From: a virus
Virus record (IMG/VR): IMGVR_UViG_3300020187_000267
Coordinates: 1 to 21,008 of that record
Strand: one strand, 5' to 3'
Length of the DNA: 21,008 nt
In this document: in pieces, positions 13,089-20,310 of the stretch
How positions within the stretch are numbered: the stretch's first letter is position 1
Layout: each line of letters starts with the position of its first letter
Notes under the pieces: generated by a model
What the model saw: the letters and a program-made list of their open reading frames with translations, nothing else
The model's database searches: none
What the model was told of the DNA's origin: nothing
Translations under genes and position numbers: made by a program

Positions 13089-13856
13089 ATGAGCAGAAAA
13101 GAATTTAAATTAGATTCAAGTGGCTTTGATCGTATGATTAAGGAACTTAGCCGCAAGACTGGAATGAGCTACATGGATGTAATTAAGTCCCAGGCAGGTT
13201 CTATTCTAGAGAACACTGCTAGGCGAACGGGTAAGTCTAGTCTTAAGAAGCTAAAGGAAAGCATCGACAAAACTCTAGGCATCTTTTTCACTGCCAGCAA
13301 TGGGGATAAGATTCGAAGGGCAAAAAACGGTGCAATGATTTACCGAGCATCCAGCATGCCAGCGGGCAAGTGGATTAAGCTTCGTAACACTTACCGAACG
13401 AATGCGGTGTCGGCAAAGAAGCCATCATCTGGGGACCTTTCCAAAAAGTACGTTACGCGAATTAACAAAGCTCTGGCTGGTCTTCGCCAAGCAAAGCAAA
13501 AGGCATACAAAAAGAAAAAGAGTTCTATTGCAACGTCTCAGGCAAGTTGGTTGCAGATAATGAAAGACCTAAAGATCTCCATAAAGAACACTAGGTCACT
13601 GAAGAAGGCAATGAATACAAGGATAAGTACACCTGCTAAAGGTGCGGTAAAGGGAACAAAGATTCCAAGTAAGGATAAGCCACGCCTAATGATATCGAGT
13701 CGATCGAAGGCAGCTTTGAATCCATACGCAAAAGGAATTAAAGAATTCAAAAGGTCGTTTAATGGTCAGACAAAAGCCTTTGCAACTGCCGCCAAGAAAG
13801 ATCTAGAAACATACGCCAAGAAGTTTGCTGCTAAGAATGGGTTCATTGTTAAATAA
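13089..13856 (+). CDS. Lysine-rich hypothetical protein between TerS and TerL, 255 aa
   Basis: I do not recognise this protein with confidence. It is very basic (about 46 Lys by my count), with runs such as AYKKKKSS and many Ser, Ala and Thr. The N-terminal 50 residues (FDRMIKELSRKTGMSYMDV, then ILENTARRTGKSS) recall the start of phage morphogenesis proteins that join head and tail, but this is weak. The DNA-binding-like composition suggests packaging, ejection or DNA condensation. In lambda nothing sits between Nu1 and A, so this is an extra gene. Its 3' end overlaps the TerL start by 20 bases. Confidence 0.65.
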   Translation: MSRKEFKLDSSGFDRMIKELSRKTGMSYMDVIKSQAGSILENTARRTGKSSLKKLKESIDKTLGIFFTASNGDKIRRAKNGAMIYRASSMPAGKWIKLRNTYRTNAVSAKKPSSGDLSKKYVTRINKALAGLRQAKQKAYKKKKSSIATSQASWLQIMKDLKISIKNTRSLKKAMNTRISTPAKGAVKGTKIPSKDKPRLMISSRSKAALNPYAKGIKEFKRSFNGQTKAFATAAKKDLETYAKKFAAKNGFIVK

Positions 13857-15651
13857 AGAGCTAGACCGCTTATTCTCCCCACGACAGTTACAACCACCGT
13901 CGGAATGGGTCTTTAATAACTGCTCGCTAAGGGATAACATATCGGAACTACCTGGTTCGGTTAAGATTTTTCCCTATGCAGAAGAGCCATTAAACGCTTT
14001 GGTCGATCCAACGGTGAACAAAGTAACGCTATGCTGGGGCTCGCAATCTAGTAAGACGACGACCATGTATGCAGGAATAGCTTATTTGCTAAGTGAATTC
14101 CCCAAGGACACGCTTTGGATTATGCCTAGTGCGGAGAATGCTCGCAACTTTTCGAAGGGTAGATGGCTACCCTTCATCGAAGATTGCGCCCCATTGCGAT
14201 ATCAATGCCCAGTCAGTGCTGCTTCCGGACGCATGGACATGGACAAGATAACAAACATGCGTCAAGAATTCCTGTCTTGCACCCTAACGTTTGCAGGTGC
14301 TGGATCCGAGAGCAATGTGAAATCAGCCCCAGTTGCTTACTTAGTCTTAGATGAGATCGATGAAATTGATTCAGAGATTCGTTTAGCAGCACTAGAACGT
14401 ATTAAAGGTCGTCGTGACTACAAGATAATACAAACAAGCACGCCGAAGGACGAGACCGGCGGGGTTTGGGAAGAATATATTTATGGAGACCAAAGGAAGT
14501 ACTTTATGCCTTGCCCTCATTGTAGTGAAGAGATTCAATTCACTTGGAAGCAAGAAGACAAGGAAGGCAAGCCTAGGTACTCAATAGGCTTCGACGAAGA
14601 TGCAAAGCTAGACGAGGGATATGACTATGAACTTGTTTCCAAGTCGTGCTACTATCGATGTGAGCATTGCGAAGGTAAGATCCTGGATGCACATAAGCCG
14701 GGGATGATTAAAGAAGGCTATTGGAAACCCCAGAACCACCAAGCGCCTCCCGGTCACAAGAGCTACCACTTGAATTCAATGTATGCACCAGCACTGACTT
14801 TCGCACAGTTGATGATTAATTGGCTACAAGTAAGTGGATCTATTCATGGGTTAAAGAAATTCGTCCAGGGAAATTTGGCAGAGCCATGGAGAGAGGACTG
14901 GGCCAACCAAGAGCAATCGGAAGCAAACCAATTAGAGTTGGACTATTCTCGAGGCGAATTAAAAGGTGAGTATAGAATCCTTGCTGCTGATACGCAAACG
15001 GATCACTTCTGGTTTGTTGTTCGCGGATTCGATCGCGACGGGAAAAGTTACTTGGTAGACTTCGGTCAAGTTGCTTCCGTTCGCGATCTAGATGAAAAGT
15101 TTGACCAGAACTTTTGCCACGCAGCCGTGATTGACTGTGCTGGAGATAGAACTGCAGAAATCTACGATGAGGTTTATAGACGAAGAAACCGTTGGTTTGG
15201 TTCTCGCGGCTGGGCAAACCTACAGGGAGACCAACCTTACCGAATGCAAATGAAAGATCCCTACACCGGTGACACTAAAGGAAAAGGAGGCAAGTCCAAG
15301 ATTAGGTACCTACATGTTAATAAAGGAATCTATGACGAAGAGATGGCAAGACTTAGGTCTGCGCAAATGCCTGGCTTCCATACGTTCTCTGAAACGCCTA
15401 GTGTTTACTATGACCAACTCTTTTCTACCTACTGGACGAAGCAAACGGATCGGAGCGGACATATTAAAACGGTCAAAAAGGTTAAAAGGGGAAAGGGTGA
15501 TCACCTTTGGGATTGCGAGATTTTAGCCAGAGCTTTGTCCAAGTTCCTTGGCATCGCTAGAATTGACCGCCCACAAACAGTCAGTGGCGATGGTGAGCAG
15601 CAAGAGCCAAAAACCAACAAGAAGCAAAAGGCCCAAAGCTTCTGGGGTTAA
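13837..15651 (+). CDS. Terminase large subunit (GpA family)
   Basis: Packaging motor ATPase and DNA-cutting nuclease. I chose ATG 13837 (MGSLLNKELDRLF, 604 aa) over an in-frame TTG at 13825. The ATPase domain has a GpA-style Walker A GSQSSKTT (68-75), IMPSAENARNFSKGRW, and Walker B YLVLDEID with Asp172-Glu173, followed by motif III-like QTSTPKDETGG. Then come the zinc-ribbon CPHC and CEHC pairs typical of GpA proteins (FMPCPHCSEEIQFTW). The nuclease part starts near AADTQTDHFWF. The length suits the family (lambda gpA is 641). It overlaps the preceding gene by 20 bases. All expected motifs appear intact. Confidence 0.92.
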   Translation: MGSLLNKELDRLFSPRQLQPPSEWVFNNCSLRDNISELPGSVKIFPYAEEPLNALVDPTVNKVTLCWGSQSSKTTTMYAGIAYLLSEFPKDTLWIMPSAENARNFSKGRWLPFIEDCAPLRYQCPVSAASGRMDMDKITNMRQEFLSCTLTFAGAGSESNVKSAPVAYLVLDEIDEIDSEIRLAALERIKGRRDYKIIQTSTPKDETGGVWEEYIYGDQRKYFMPCPHCSEEIQFTWKQEDKEGKPRYSIGFDEDAKLDEGYDYELVSKSCYYRCEHCEGKILDAHKPGMIKEGYWKPQNHQAPPGHKSYHLNSMYAPALTFAQLMINWLQVSGSIHGLKKFVQGNLAEPWREDWANQEQSEANQLELDYSRGELKGEYRILAADTQTDHFWFVVRGFDRDGKSYLVDFGQVASVRDLDEKFDQNFCHAAVIDCAGDRTAEIYDEVYRRRNRWFGSRGWANLQGDQPYRMQMKDPYTGDTKGKGGKSKIRYLHVNKGIYDEEMARLRSAQMPGFHTFSETPSVYYDQLFSTYWTKQTDRSGHIKTVKKVKRGKGDHLWDCEILARALSKFLGIARIDRPQTVSGDGEQQEPKTNKKQKAQSFWG

Positions 15652-15676
15652 ATAAAATTTGAAATAATTCAAAATA

Positions 15677-15712
15677 GGGGGTTCTCAAGATCGGTTTGTT
15701 GTGGTATAGTCA
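15677..15712 (+). promoter_or_regulatory. Promoter P3 (divergent copy of the P1/P2 motif)
   Basis: The stretch has GGGG, a -35-like TTCTCA (15682-15687), a 17-base spacer, and TTGTGG followed by TATAGT (15705-15710). It keeps the GGGG and TGTGGTA parts of P1 and P2 with a shorter spacer. It lies in the 112-base gap after TerL and upstream of an AATAA-rich leader for the gene at 15764. Confidence 0.6.
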
Positions 15713-15763
15713 TCCTATCTTAATCTAAGATACATTAATAATAACCAATCAATAAAAAATACT

Positions 15764-16141
15764 ATGAACAACATCTCCATCATCTCGACTCACACAACAC
15801 TCACTTCCGCAATCGAAGCTGCCGGTGGCCTCAATCGCGAATACAACCAACGCGAGTTCGACAAAGAAGTTCGCCGCACTGAAAAAGGAGCAGCCAAAAA
15901 CGAGTTTTATGTAATTGAATATCTCGGCAGAAAAACAGTTATTTACCACTTCAGCGCTGACATTAATTTGCTTAACGCTTTTTCTCCATACGGAGCGACT
16001 CTTAGCTCATCCACTCAAGTCGGCTATCTCAAAGGCGAGGAAATTGTAATTTCAAAATGCATCGACAACAGTAGATCCAACCGCAAAAAGATCGCAGCCA
16101 TCCAAAAGACTCGCTCCGATTTCTTTGTCATCAACTTCTAA
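15764..16141 (+). CDS. Hypothetical moron-like protein, 125 aa
   Basis: Unrecognised. It reads as a soluble alpha/beta protein: an N-terminal helix (TLTSAIEAAGGLN), a basic helix (REFDKEVRRTEKGAAK), then strands (FYVIEYLGRKTVIYHF; VGYLKGEEIVISKCI) and a basic end. It has its own promoter (P3) and a terminator-like hairpin directly after it, so it is an autonomous unit inside the head operon. Codon use differs from the replication genes: more CTC, CGC, GGC and AAC, like the decoration and capsid genes. This suggests high expression. Host takeover, superinfection exclusion or a virion-associated role are all open. Confidence 0.7.
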   Translation: MNNISIISTHTTLTSAIEAAGGLNREYNQREFDKEVRRTEKGAAKNEFYVIEYLGRKTVIYHFSADINLLNAFSPYGATLSSSTQVGYLKGEEIVISKCIDNSRSNRKKIAAIQKTRSDFFVINF

Positions 16142-16155
16142 TTCACCCGAAAATT

Positions 16156-16190
16156 GGCTCGCTCCTAAACGGAGCGGGCCACATTTTCAC
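16156..16190 (+). terminator. Hairpin terminator after the 125-aa gene
   Basis: GC-rich arms GGCTCGCTCC (16156-16165) and GGAGCGGGCC (16171-16180) pair over 10 positions with one T-G wobble around the loop TAAAC. ACATTTT follows. The T-run is short, so some read-through to the next gene is likely. Confidence 0.65.
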
Positions 16191-16210
16191 CTCTATTAAT
16201 AATTAATAAT

Positions 16211-16660
16211 ATGAAACTATCAGACTACACCCACGATCTCGAAGGTCAAACCCTTTTCGTTACCTTCAACAATCGCCCTCAGCATTGGCAACAGCACGAA
16301 TATATTATCGTTGGTTCTCGAGCCATTCACATTGGCGCTCGCAACTACTGGTGCAGCGTTCAAGGCAGCTTCGAGCAGCAAGAGATTGCATTCTCTAGCG
16401 ATATCGAAGTCCGCGACGGATCGCTTTACATCGCCGACACCTACGCTGGCGACTTACCTTCCAGCTCCGTTCTTAAGTCCGAGCATACTTGCCAAGAATG
16501 GAAGTTTTGGACCGTCGCTTACTCGGTCCCCGGTAAGATCATCGAGGAAAACGTCGGCTTCAAGGGACGCAAGGCTGCTATCGAATACGCCATGGCATTT
16601 GACTTAATGGACAAAGTCGGCATTAAATTCATTTCCTGCACTGCTCGCAACTTAGCTTAA
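16211..16660 (+). CDS. Hypothetical protein, 149 aa
   Basis: Unrecognised. The first 90 residues read as beta strands with many Trp, His and Gln (FVTFNNRPQHWQQHEYIIVG; ARNYWCSVQGSFEQQEIAF). The C-terminal 60 include a strand (WKFWTVAYSVPGKIIEE) and an Ala-rich helix (GRKAAIEYAMAFDLMDK). Its codon use is biased like the previous gene (GGC, CGC, ATC). The leader is AATAATTAATAAT with no Shine-Dalgarno sequence. It belongs to the extra block between TerL and gpW. Confidence 0.65.
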   Translation: MKLSDYTHDLEGQTLFVTFNNRPQHWQQHEYIIVGSRAIHIGARNYWCSVQGSFEQQEIAFSSDIEVRDGSLYIADTYAGDLPSSSVLKSEHTCQEWKFWTVAYSVPGKIIEENVGFKGRKAAIEYAMAFDLMDKVGIKFISCTARNLA

Positions 16661-16676
16661 ATTTTTTTATAATACG

Positions 16677-16904
16677 ATGAGCATAACACTTTTAAATGCA
16701 ATTCGCGATTCACACTCGCGTGAAGCTATTGTTCTCCTTGGAGATTGCCACGATTCCCGAGTTGCGCTTAGTCGGAAGCAAGCACGTGACATCCTATGCG
16801 ATTTCCTAAAGTTAAAGGATACTAAGGTTCCTGGCTACTTTTACCGCGACGATGATTACTTGGTAGCAAGCTTAGATCCCAATAATCATTTAACAATAGG
16901 ATAA
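16677..16904 (+). CDS. Small hypothetical protein, 75 aa
   Basis: Unrecognised. Two helical parts (TLLNAIRDSHSREAIVLLG; SRKQARDILCDFLKLKD) are followed by a strand-like end (GYFYRDDDYLVASLD). No metal or catalytic motif is visible. Its codon use is more mixed than the two preceding genes. It is the last gene before a strong terminator, which closes the inserted block. The leader is T- and A-rich (ATTTTTTTATAATACG). Confidence 0.6.
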   Translation: MSITLLNAIRDSHSREAIVLLGDCHDSRVALSRKQARDILCDFLKLKDTKVPGYFYRDDDYLVASLDPNNHLTIG

Positions 16905-16930
16905 CAAAGTTTTTAGATTAAGTTCGGTGT

Positions 16931-16982
16931 AGGCCGACTCGTTTGGGTTTATTGGTATTTTCCTATTCGAGTCGGCCTTTTT
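16931..16982 (+). terminator. Rho-independent terminator closing the inserted block
   Basis: An 11-bp perfect stem (AGGCCGACTCG at 16931-16941 with CGAGTCGGCCT at 16968-16978) encloses a 26-base loop and is followed by TTTT up to 16982. This is the best terminator in the window. It lies between the extra genes and the gpW-like gene, so head genes downstream need read-through, antitermination or a promoter not recognised here. Confidence 0.8.
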
Positions 16983-17020
16983 GCGTGTTTAACCAAGTTG
17001 ACAACGAATTCGATGTTAAG

Positions 17021-17263
17021 ATGGCATCCTTAACAACCACCGCTCAACTGGTATCTATTAGAGACAAACTTCTGCTTGCAATTGGAAAGCTTGCAGAGGA
17101 AGGTGTTACTTCTTACAGTATCGGCGACCAAACATTCTCTCTGGCCGACGTGGGAGACTTACTTAATCAAGTGGAAAGGCTTGATAAGTTAATTGCTTTA
17201 AAAGATCGAACACTTGGACTTCGTGGAAGGAACCGAATCGATTTGATGAACTACAATGGCTAA
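17021..17263 (+). CDS. Head-tail joining protein, gpW-like
   Basis: Small head-completion protein that in lambda closes the portal after DNA packaging. I chose ATG 17021 (MASLTTTAQLVSI, 80 aa), because upstream in-frame starts fall inside the terminator. The pattern fits gpW: an N-terminal helix (LVSIRDKLLLAIGKLAEEG), a short beta hairpin (VTSYSIGDQTFSLAD) and a second helix (VGDLLNQVERLDKLIA), with a basic tail. The length is near lambda gpW (68 aa). Its place directly before the portal gene, which it overlaps by eight bases, is the lambda order A-W-B. Confidence 0.75.
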   Translation: MASLTTTAQLVSIRDKLLLAIGKLAEEGVTSYSIGDQTFSLADVGDLLNQVERLDKLIALKDRTLGLRGRNRIDLMNYNG

Positions 17264-18725
17264 GAAAAAAACAAATACATCTAAGTTCGGATTTGCGGCT
17301 AAGCAATTCTGGAAAGCTTTCCAAGCATACGACGCGGTTAAGAGTACCCGATACCGTGCGAGCCGTGGCAGTCAGCCAATTCGAAGCGAAGAGTTGGAGC
17401 TACCTTCGTACGATCGGGATCGAATGATTTCGACCTGCTTAGAATTTAGGCGGAACAACCCAGTCGTTGCTTCTTTATCTCGATTGCGAAAGGCAGACAT
17501 TGTAGGGCGTGGTTTAATTCCACAGCCTGCGACTGGAGACGATGCGGCCGATGCAGCTATCCTAGATAAATGGAGAGAGTTTGCAGACTCTCCGGAGATC
17601 ACGGGTCAGCTGGACATGAGAGAGCTTCAACAGCAAATGATTGACTCTCTACTGTTCTACGGAGACTCCGGATTAATAATGGGAGACGGCAAGGTTCAGT
17701 TTATTGATGGAAGTCGAATTGGCAATCCATCCGGGGAAACTACTACCAATGAAGAATCTAGCTTTCAGAATGGCGTCGAGATCGACAAGGTAGGCAAGCC
17801 AATTTCCTATGCAGTTGGCAACCGAGTATCCGGTACACTGAGAGACTTCCGACAGATACCAGCTAAGGACTTTATTCCCTTCCTACGTCGCATGAGACCC
17901 AACCAATACCGCGGCACACCGGAGCTCGCGCCTGTTATCAATACCCTTCAAGACTGTGACGAATACGACCGCGTAGAGATGATGGCAGCAAAGGTCAGTG
18001 CTTCCCTTTCGGTTGCGGTTAAGCGTGAAAGTAGTTACGAGTTCGAGCTTCAGAACCGGATGGATGCTGGCAACCAAGACAGCGGCAGAAACTTAGAACA
18101 ATTCGAGCCTGGACAATTCCATTACATGGAGCCAGGTGAAGACGTTTCCGTCATCTCATCCAATGGACGTCCAAATGTTGATGGAATTCAATTTGTTAGC
18201 TATATGCTACGCAAGGTTGGAAGTGCAGTTGGTATTCCATTAGAGTTTCTACTGATGGAAATCGGAGGATCTTCCTTCTCGGCTTCCCAAGGTGTTGTAT
18301 TACAATACCAACAAACAGTTGAAAGCTACCAATCCGATCTCATCAAGGTAATGGACAAGCTTTATCGGCGTTGGTTATCCCAGGTGATTGCTAAAGGCGA
18401 AGTGGACATTTCGAATGCTACATCCCCATTTGGAGTTCGTTGGCAACGTCCAGCCTTCCGGTGGATCAACAAATCAGCGCAAGTTAAATCGGACATGGAG
18501 TATTTTAGGGCTGGTGCAATGTCATTAGATGATATTACTGCCCCGTTCGGATACACTGCCCAGGAGGTTCTAATCAGGAAGGCACAAAACATTAAAGAAG
18601 CAAAAAAGATCGCAGCTGAGAACGACTTAGACTGGCGAGAACTAATAAATCCATTCCAAACTTCAATGAGCGGAAGCTATGAAGAAATGATTGGCGAATC
18701 TACAAACTTGACAACAACATCCTAA
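17256..18725 (+). CDS. Portal protein (lambda gpB family)
   Basis: Forms the dodecameric ring through which DNA is packed and ejected. It shows the lambda-portal pattern: a basic N-terminus, an early NNPVVASLSRLRKADIVGRG block (about residues 68-87), the stem and wing region with DSLLFYGDSGLIM (about 129-141), VQFIDGSRIGNP, and later VGIPLEFLLMEIGGSSFSASQ (about 325-345), the family's conserved LPYE-like to SFSSA region. The length of 489 aa compares with 533 in lambda. The ATG at 17256 overlaps the gpW-like gene. The C-terminal tail is short and polar. Confidence 0.85.
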   Translation: MAKKKTNTSKFGFAAKQFWKAFQAYDAVKSTRYRASRGSQPIRSEELELPSYDRDRMISTCLEFRRNNPVVASLSRLRKADIVGRGLIPQPATGDDAADAAILDKWREFADSPEITGQLDMRELQQQMIDSLLFYGDSGLIMGDGKVQFIDGSRIGNPSGETTTNEESSFQNGVEIDKVGKPISYAVGNRVSGTLRDFRQIPAKDFIPFLRRMRPNQYRGTPELAPVINTLQDCDEYDRVEMMAAKVSASLSVAVKRESSYEFELQNRMDAGNQDSGRNLEQFEPGQFHYMEPGEDVSVISSNGRPNVDGIQFVSYMLRKVGSAVGIPLEFLLMEIGGSSFSASQGVVLQYQQTVESYQSDLIKVMDKLYRRWLSQVIAKGEVDISNATSPFGVRWQRPAFRWINKSAQVKSDMEYFRAGAMSLDDITAPFGYTAQEVLIRKAQNIKEAKKIAAENDLDWRELINPFQTSMSGSYEEMIGESTNLTTTS

Positions 18726-18730
18726 GCATA

Positions 18731-19858
18731 ATGGAATTTAAATCAAAATCATTCGACTCACCTGAGCAATTTGCCTTTGGAGTCGAAGATATTAACAAGA
18801 CGAAAGTTAACGCTGAGAATGGTATCATGACCGGTGTTTCCTTGATCTCTACAGGCCCTGCACTAGGTCATGAGCTTTACGTTGATGACGAATCAATCGA
18901 AACTATTCTTAGCAGTCTTGGGGATAAGTTACCTGCTTACATTACACATAGCGGGGCTTTGTTTTCCGATCGGCTAACTAATGAGATTGGTATGTTTCAA
19001 AACTTTAGGCAAGATGGGAATCGTTTGCTAGCTGACTTTGAAGCATTTGAGTCTTTCATGAAAGATGACGAGCGTGAATATAATCGCCTATTCGAAATGG
19101 CTGAAAAGATGCCAGAAAGATTTGGATTATCTATTGTTTTTAGTGCTAAATCAGCCTGGTCAACTCCGCATGGTGATGTTTATACCGTAGATCAACCAGA
19201 CGACGCAATTTTTGACTATCCATCGATAAGAGCCGAAGAAGTCTCAAGTGCGGACTTTGTGGATACACCAGCAGCAAACGATCGAGGACTATTCTCCAGT
19301 AATAAATCTAAACCCTACTATATAATGACCAAGTTAGAACTATCCGAAAGGAACGAAGTTCTAGAAGCTGAAAACACTAAGCTTCTGGAAGGAACAACAA
19401 ACGCTGCACTTAGCGTTACCGATTCAGAGGCTCAAGTTGAGTCTCTTGAGATTAAGTTAAGCGAAAAGGAGGACGTCATGTCTACTCTTGAAGCTGATCT
19501 TGCCTCCAAGCTAGAAGACATTGCAGATATTGAGTCTAAAATTTCAGACATTAAGGAAGAAATGGCAGAAAAAGATGAAGTAATCGTTAAAAAGGACGAA
19601 GAAATCAAAGTCGTTAAAGACGAGAATTTGGGCCTAGGAGCTAAACTAGACGAACTAAGCGCTAAGGTATTGTCCTTTGAATCCATTATTAAAGGCTCTA
19701 AAATGGTCGAAGTTTCCTCTGTAGAAGAAGAAATCTACGAACCAAGTAAGTCTAGCCGATCTAAAGTCATCTCTGAATTTGCTACCGAAAAAGGAATTTC
19801 CGAGTTCTCCGCAACAATTCGTCTGGGTAAAGAACGCCCAGAGCTATTCACCTCTTGA
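18731..19858 (+). CDS. Prohead protease fused to scaffold (C/Nu3-like)
   Basis: The N-terminal 195 residues look like a herpes-fold prohead protease, with a His in YITHSG (His73) and a Ser in FGLSIVF (Ser134) as the likely catalytic pair, then SSADFVDTPAANDRGLF, a block typical of these proteases. Residues about 200-330 form a long coiled coil rich in Glu, Lys and Leu (EKEDVMSTLEADLASKLEDI), which suits an internal scaffold. The C-terminus (SKVISEFATEKGISEFSATI) is where scaffolds usually contact the coat protein. An in-frame Met199 at the junction may start a separate scaffold. It lies between portal and decoration genes, as lambda C/Nu3 does. No S49-type SppA-like pattern is seen, so the fold differs from lambda gpC. 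Confidence 0.75.
   Translation: MEFKSKSFDSPEQFAFGVEDINKTKVNAENGIMTGVSLISTGPALGHELYVDDESIETILSSLGDKLPAYITHSGALFSDRLTNEIGMFQNFRQDGNRLLADFEAFESFMKDDEREYNRLFEMAEKMPERFGLSIVFSAKSAWSTPHGDVYTVDQPDDAIFDYPSIRAEEVSSADFVDTPAANDRGLFSSNKSKPYYIMTKLELSERNEVLEAENTKLLEGTTNAALSVTDSEAQVESLEIKLSEKEDVMSTLEADLASKLEDIADIESKISDIKEEMAEKDEVIVKKDEEIKVVKDENLGLGAKLDELSAKVLSFESIIKGSKMVEVSSVEEEIYEPSKSSRSKVISEFATEKGISEFSATIRLGKERPELFTS
19325..19858 (+). CDS. Candidate nested scaffold from internal in-frame start, 177 aa
   Basis: The ATG at 19325 (residue 199 of the fusion, MTKLELSERNEVLEAEN) falls exactly between the protease domain and the coiled coil. It is preceded by the A/T-rich leader CTACTATATA, like genuine starts in this genome. 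A product from here would be the complete coiled-coil scaffold alone. Lambda Nu3 is made the same way inside gene C. The evidence is positional; no separate product is proven. Confidence 0.4.
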   Translation: MTKLELSERNEVLEAENTKLLEGTTNAALSVTDSEAQVESLEIKLSEKEDVMSTLEADLASKLEDIADIESKISDIKEEMAEKDEVIVKKDEEIKVVKDENLGLGAKLDELSAKVLSFESIIKGSKMVEVSSVEEEIYEPSKSSRSKVISEFATEKGISEFSATIRLGKERPELFTS

Positions 19859-19864
19859 ATTTTA

Positions 19865-19893
19865 AGAATTCCATCCTAAAGTATAGGAATTCT
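19865..19893 (+). other. Perfect hairpin between scaffold and decoration genes
   Basis: AGAATTCC (19865-19872) and GGAATTCT (19886-19893) form an 8-bp stem around a 13-base loop. No T-run follows, so it is more likely an RNA-processing or protective element at the start of the capsid message than a terminator. Confidence 0.45.
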
Positions 19894-19923
19894 AATAAAC
19901 TAACAACTACATACTAAAAAATT

Positions 19924-20292
19924 ATGTCAGCTACAACTGTTCAAAACAATACCCGCACCTTCGTCGCAGGAGAAGCTCTCGCAGCTTATCTGCTCGTTAA
20001 GGTTGAATCCGACGGCACAGTAATCAAAGCCACAGCAACAGCAGCAGAGCCTAAAGTAGGTTTTACTGTCGCTCCTGTCGCTTCTGGTGCAGCCGCTAAT
20101 ATCTCTCTCACTCACGGCGGCGGCACAAGCTACGGCACCGCAGCAGAAGTTCTCGCTATCGGCGACATCGTTTACGGCGACGCTGCAGGTAAGCTATCAG
20201 CTTCGGGTTCGAGCGGCGACAAAATCGGCATTACTCTCACAGCAGCGACTGCGGACGGCGACGTTATCGAAGTCACTCCTATTCACTCTTAA
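19924..20292 (+). CDS. Head decoration / cement protein (DUF2190-like)
   Basis: Predicted to bind the outside of the capsid and stabilise it. At 122 aa it is Ala/Gly/Thr-rich and nearly all beta, with the DUF2190 pattern of a buried N-terminal strand (TFVAGEALAAYLLVKV), PKVGFTVAPVASG, and a late GDIVYGDAAGKL block before GDKIGITLTAA. Lambda gpD (110 aa) has the same place before the capsid gene. Codon use is strongly biased to CTC, GGC and GTC, as expected for an abundant virion protein. The leader is A-rich without a Shine-Dalgarno sequence. Confidence 0.75.
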   Translation: MSATTVQNNTRTFVAGEALAAYLLVKVESDGTVIKATATAAEPKVGFTVAPVASGAAANISLTHGGGTSYGTAAEVLAIGDIVYGDAAGKLSASGSSGDKIGITLTAATADGDVIEVTPIHS

Positions 20293-20310
20293 TCATTAGA
20301 ATTTAATAAT

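Noticed and set aside
16998-17003. TTGACA as -35 of a promoter for the gpW-like gene
   Set aside because: No -10 box stands at 16-19 bases; the nearest TAAGAT is only 13 bases away and overlaps the start codon.
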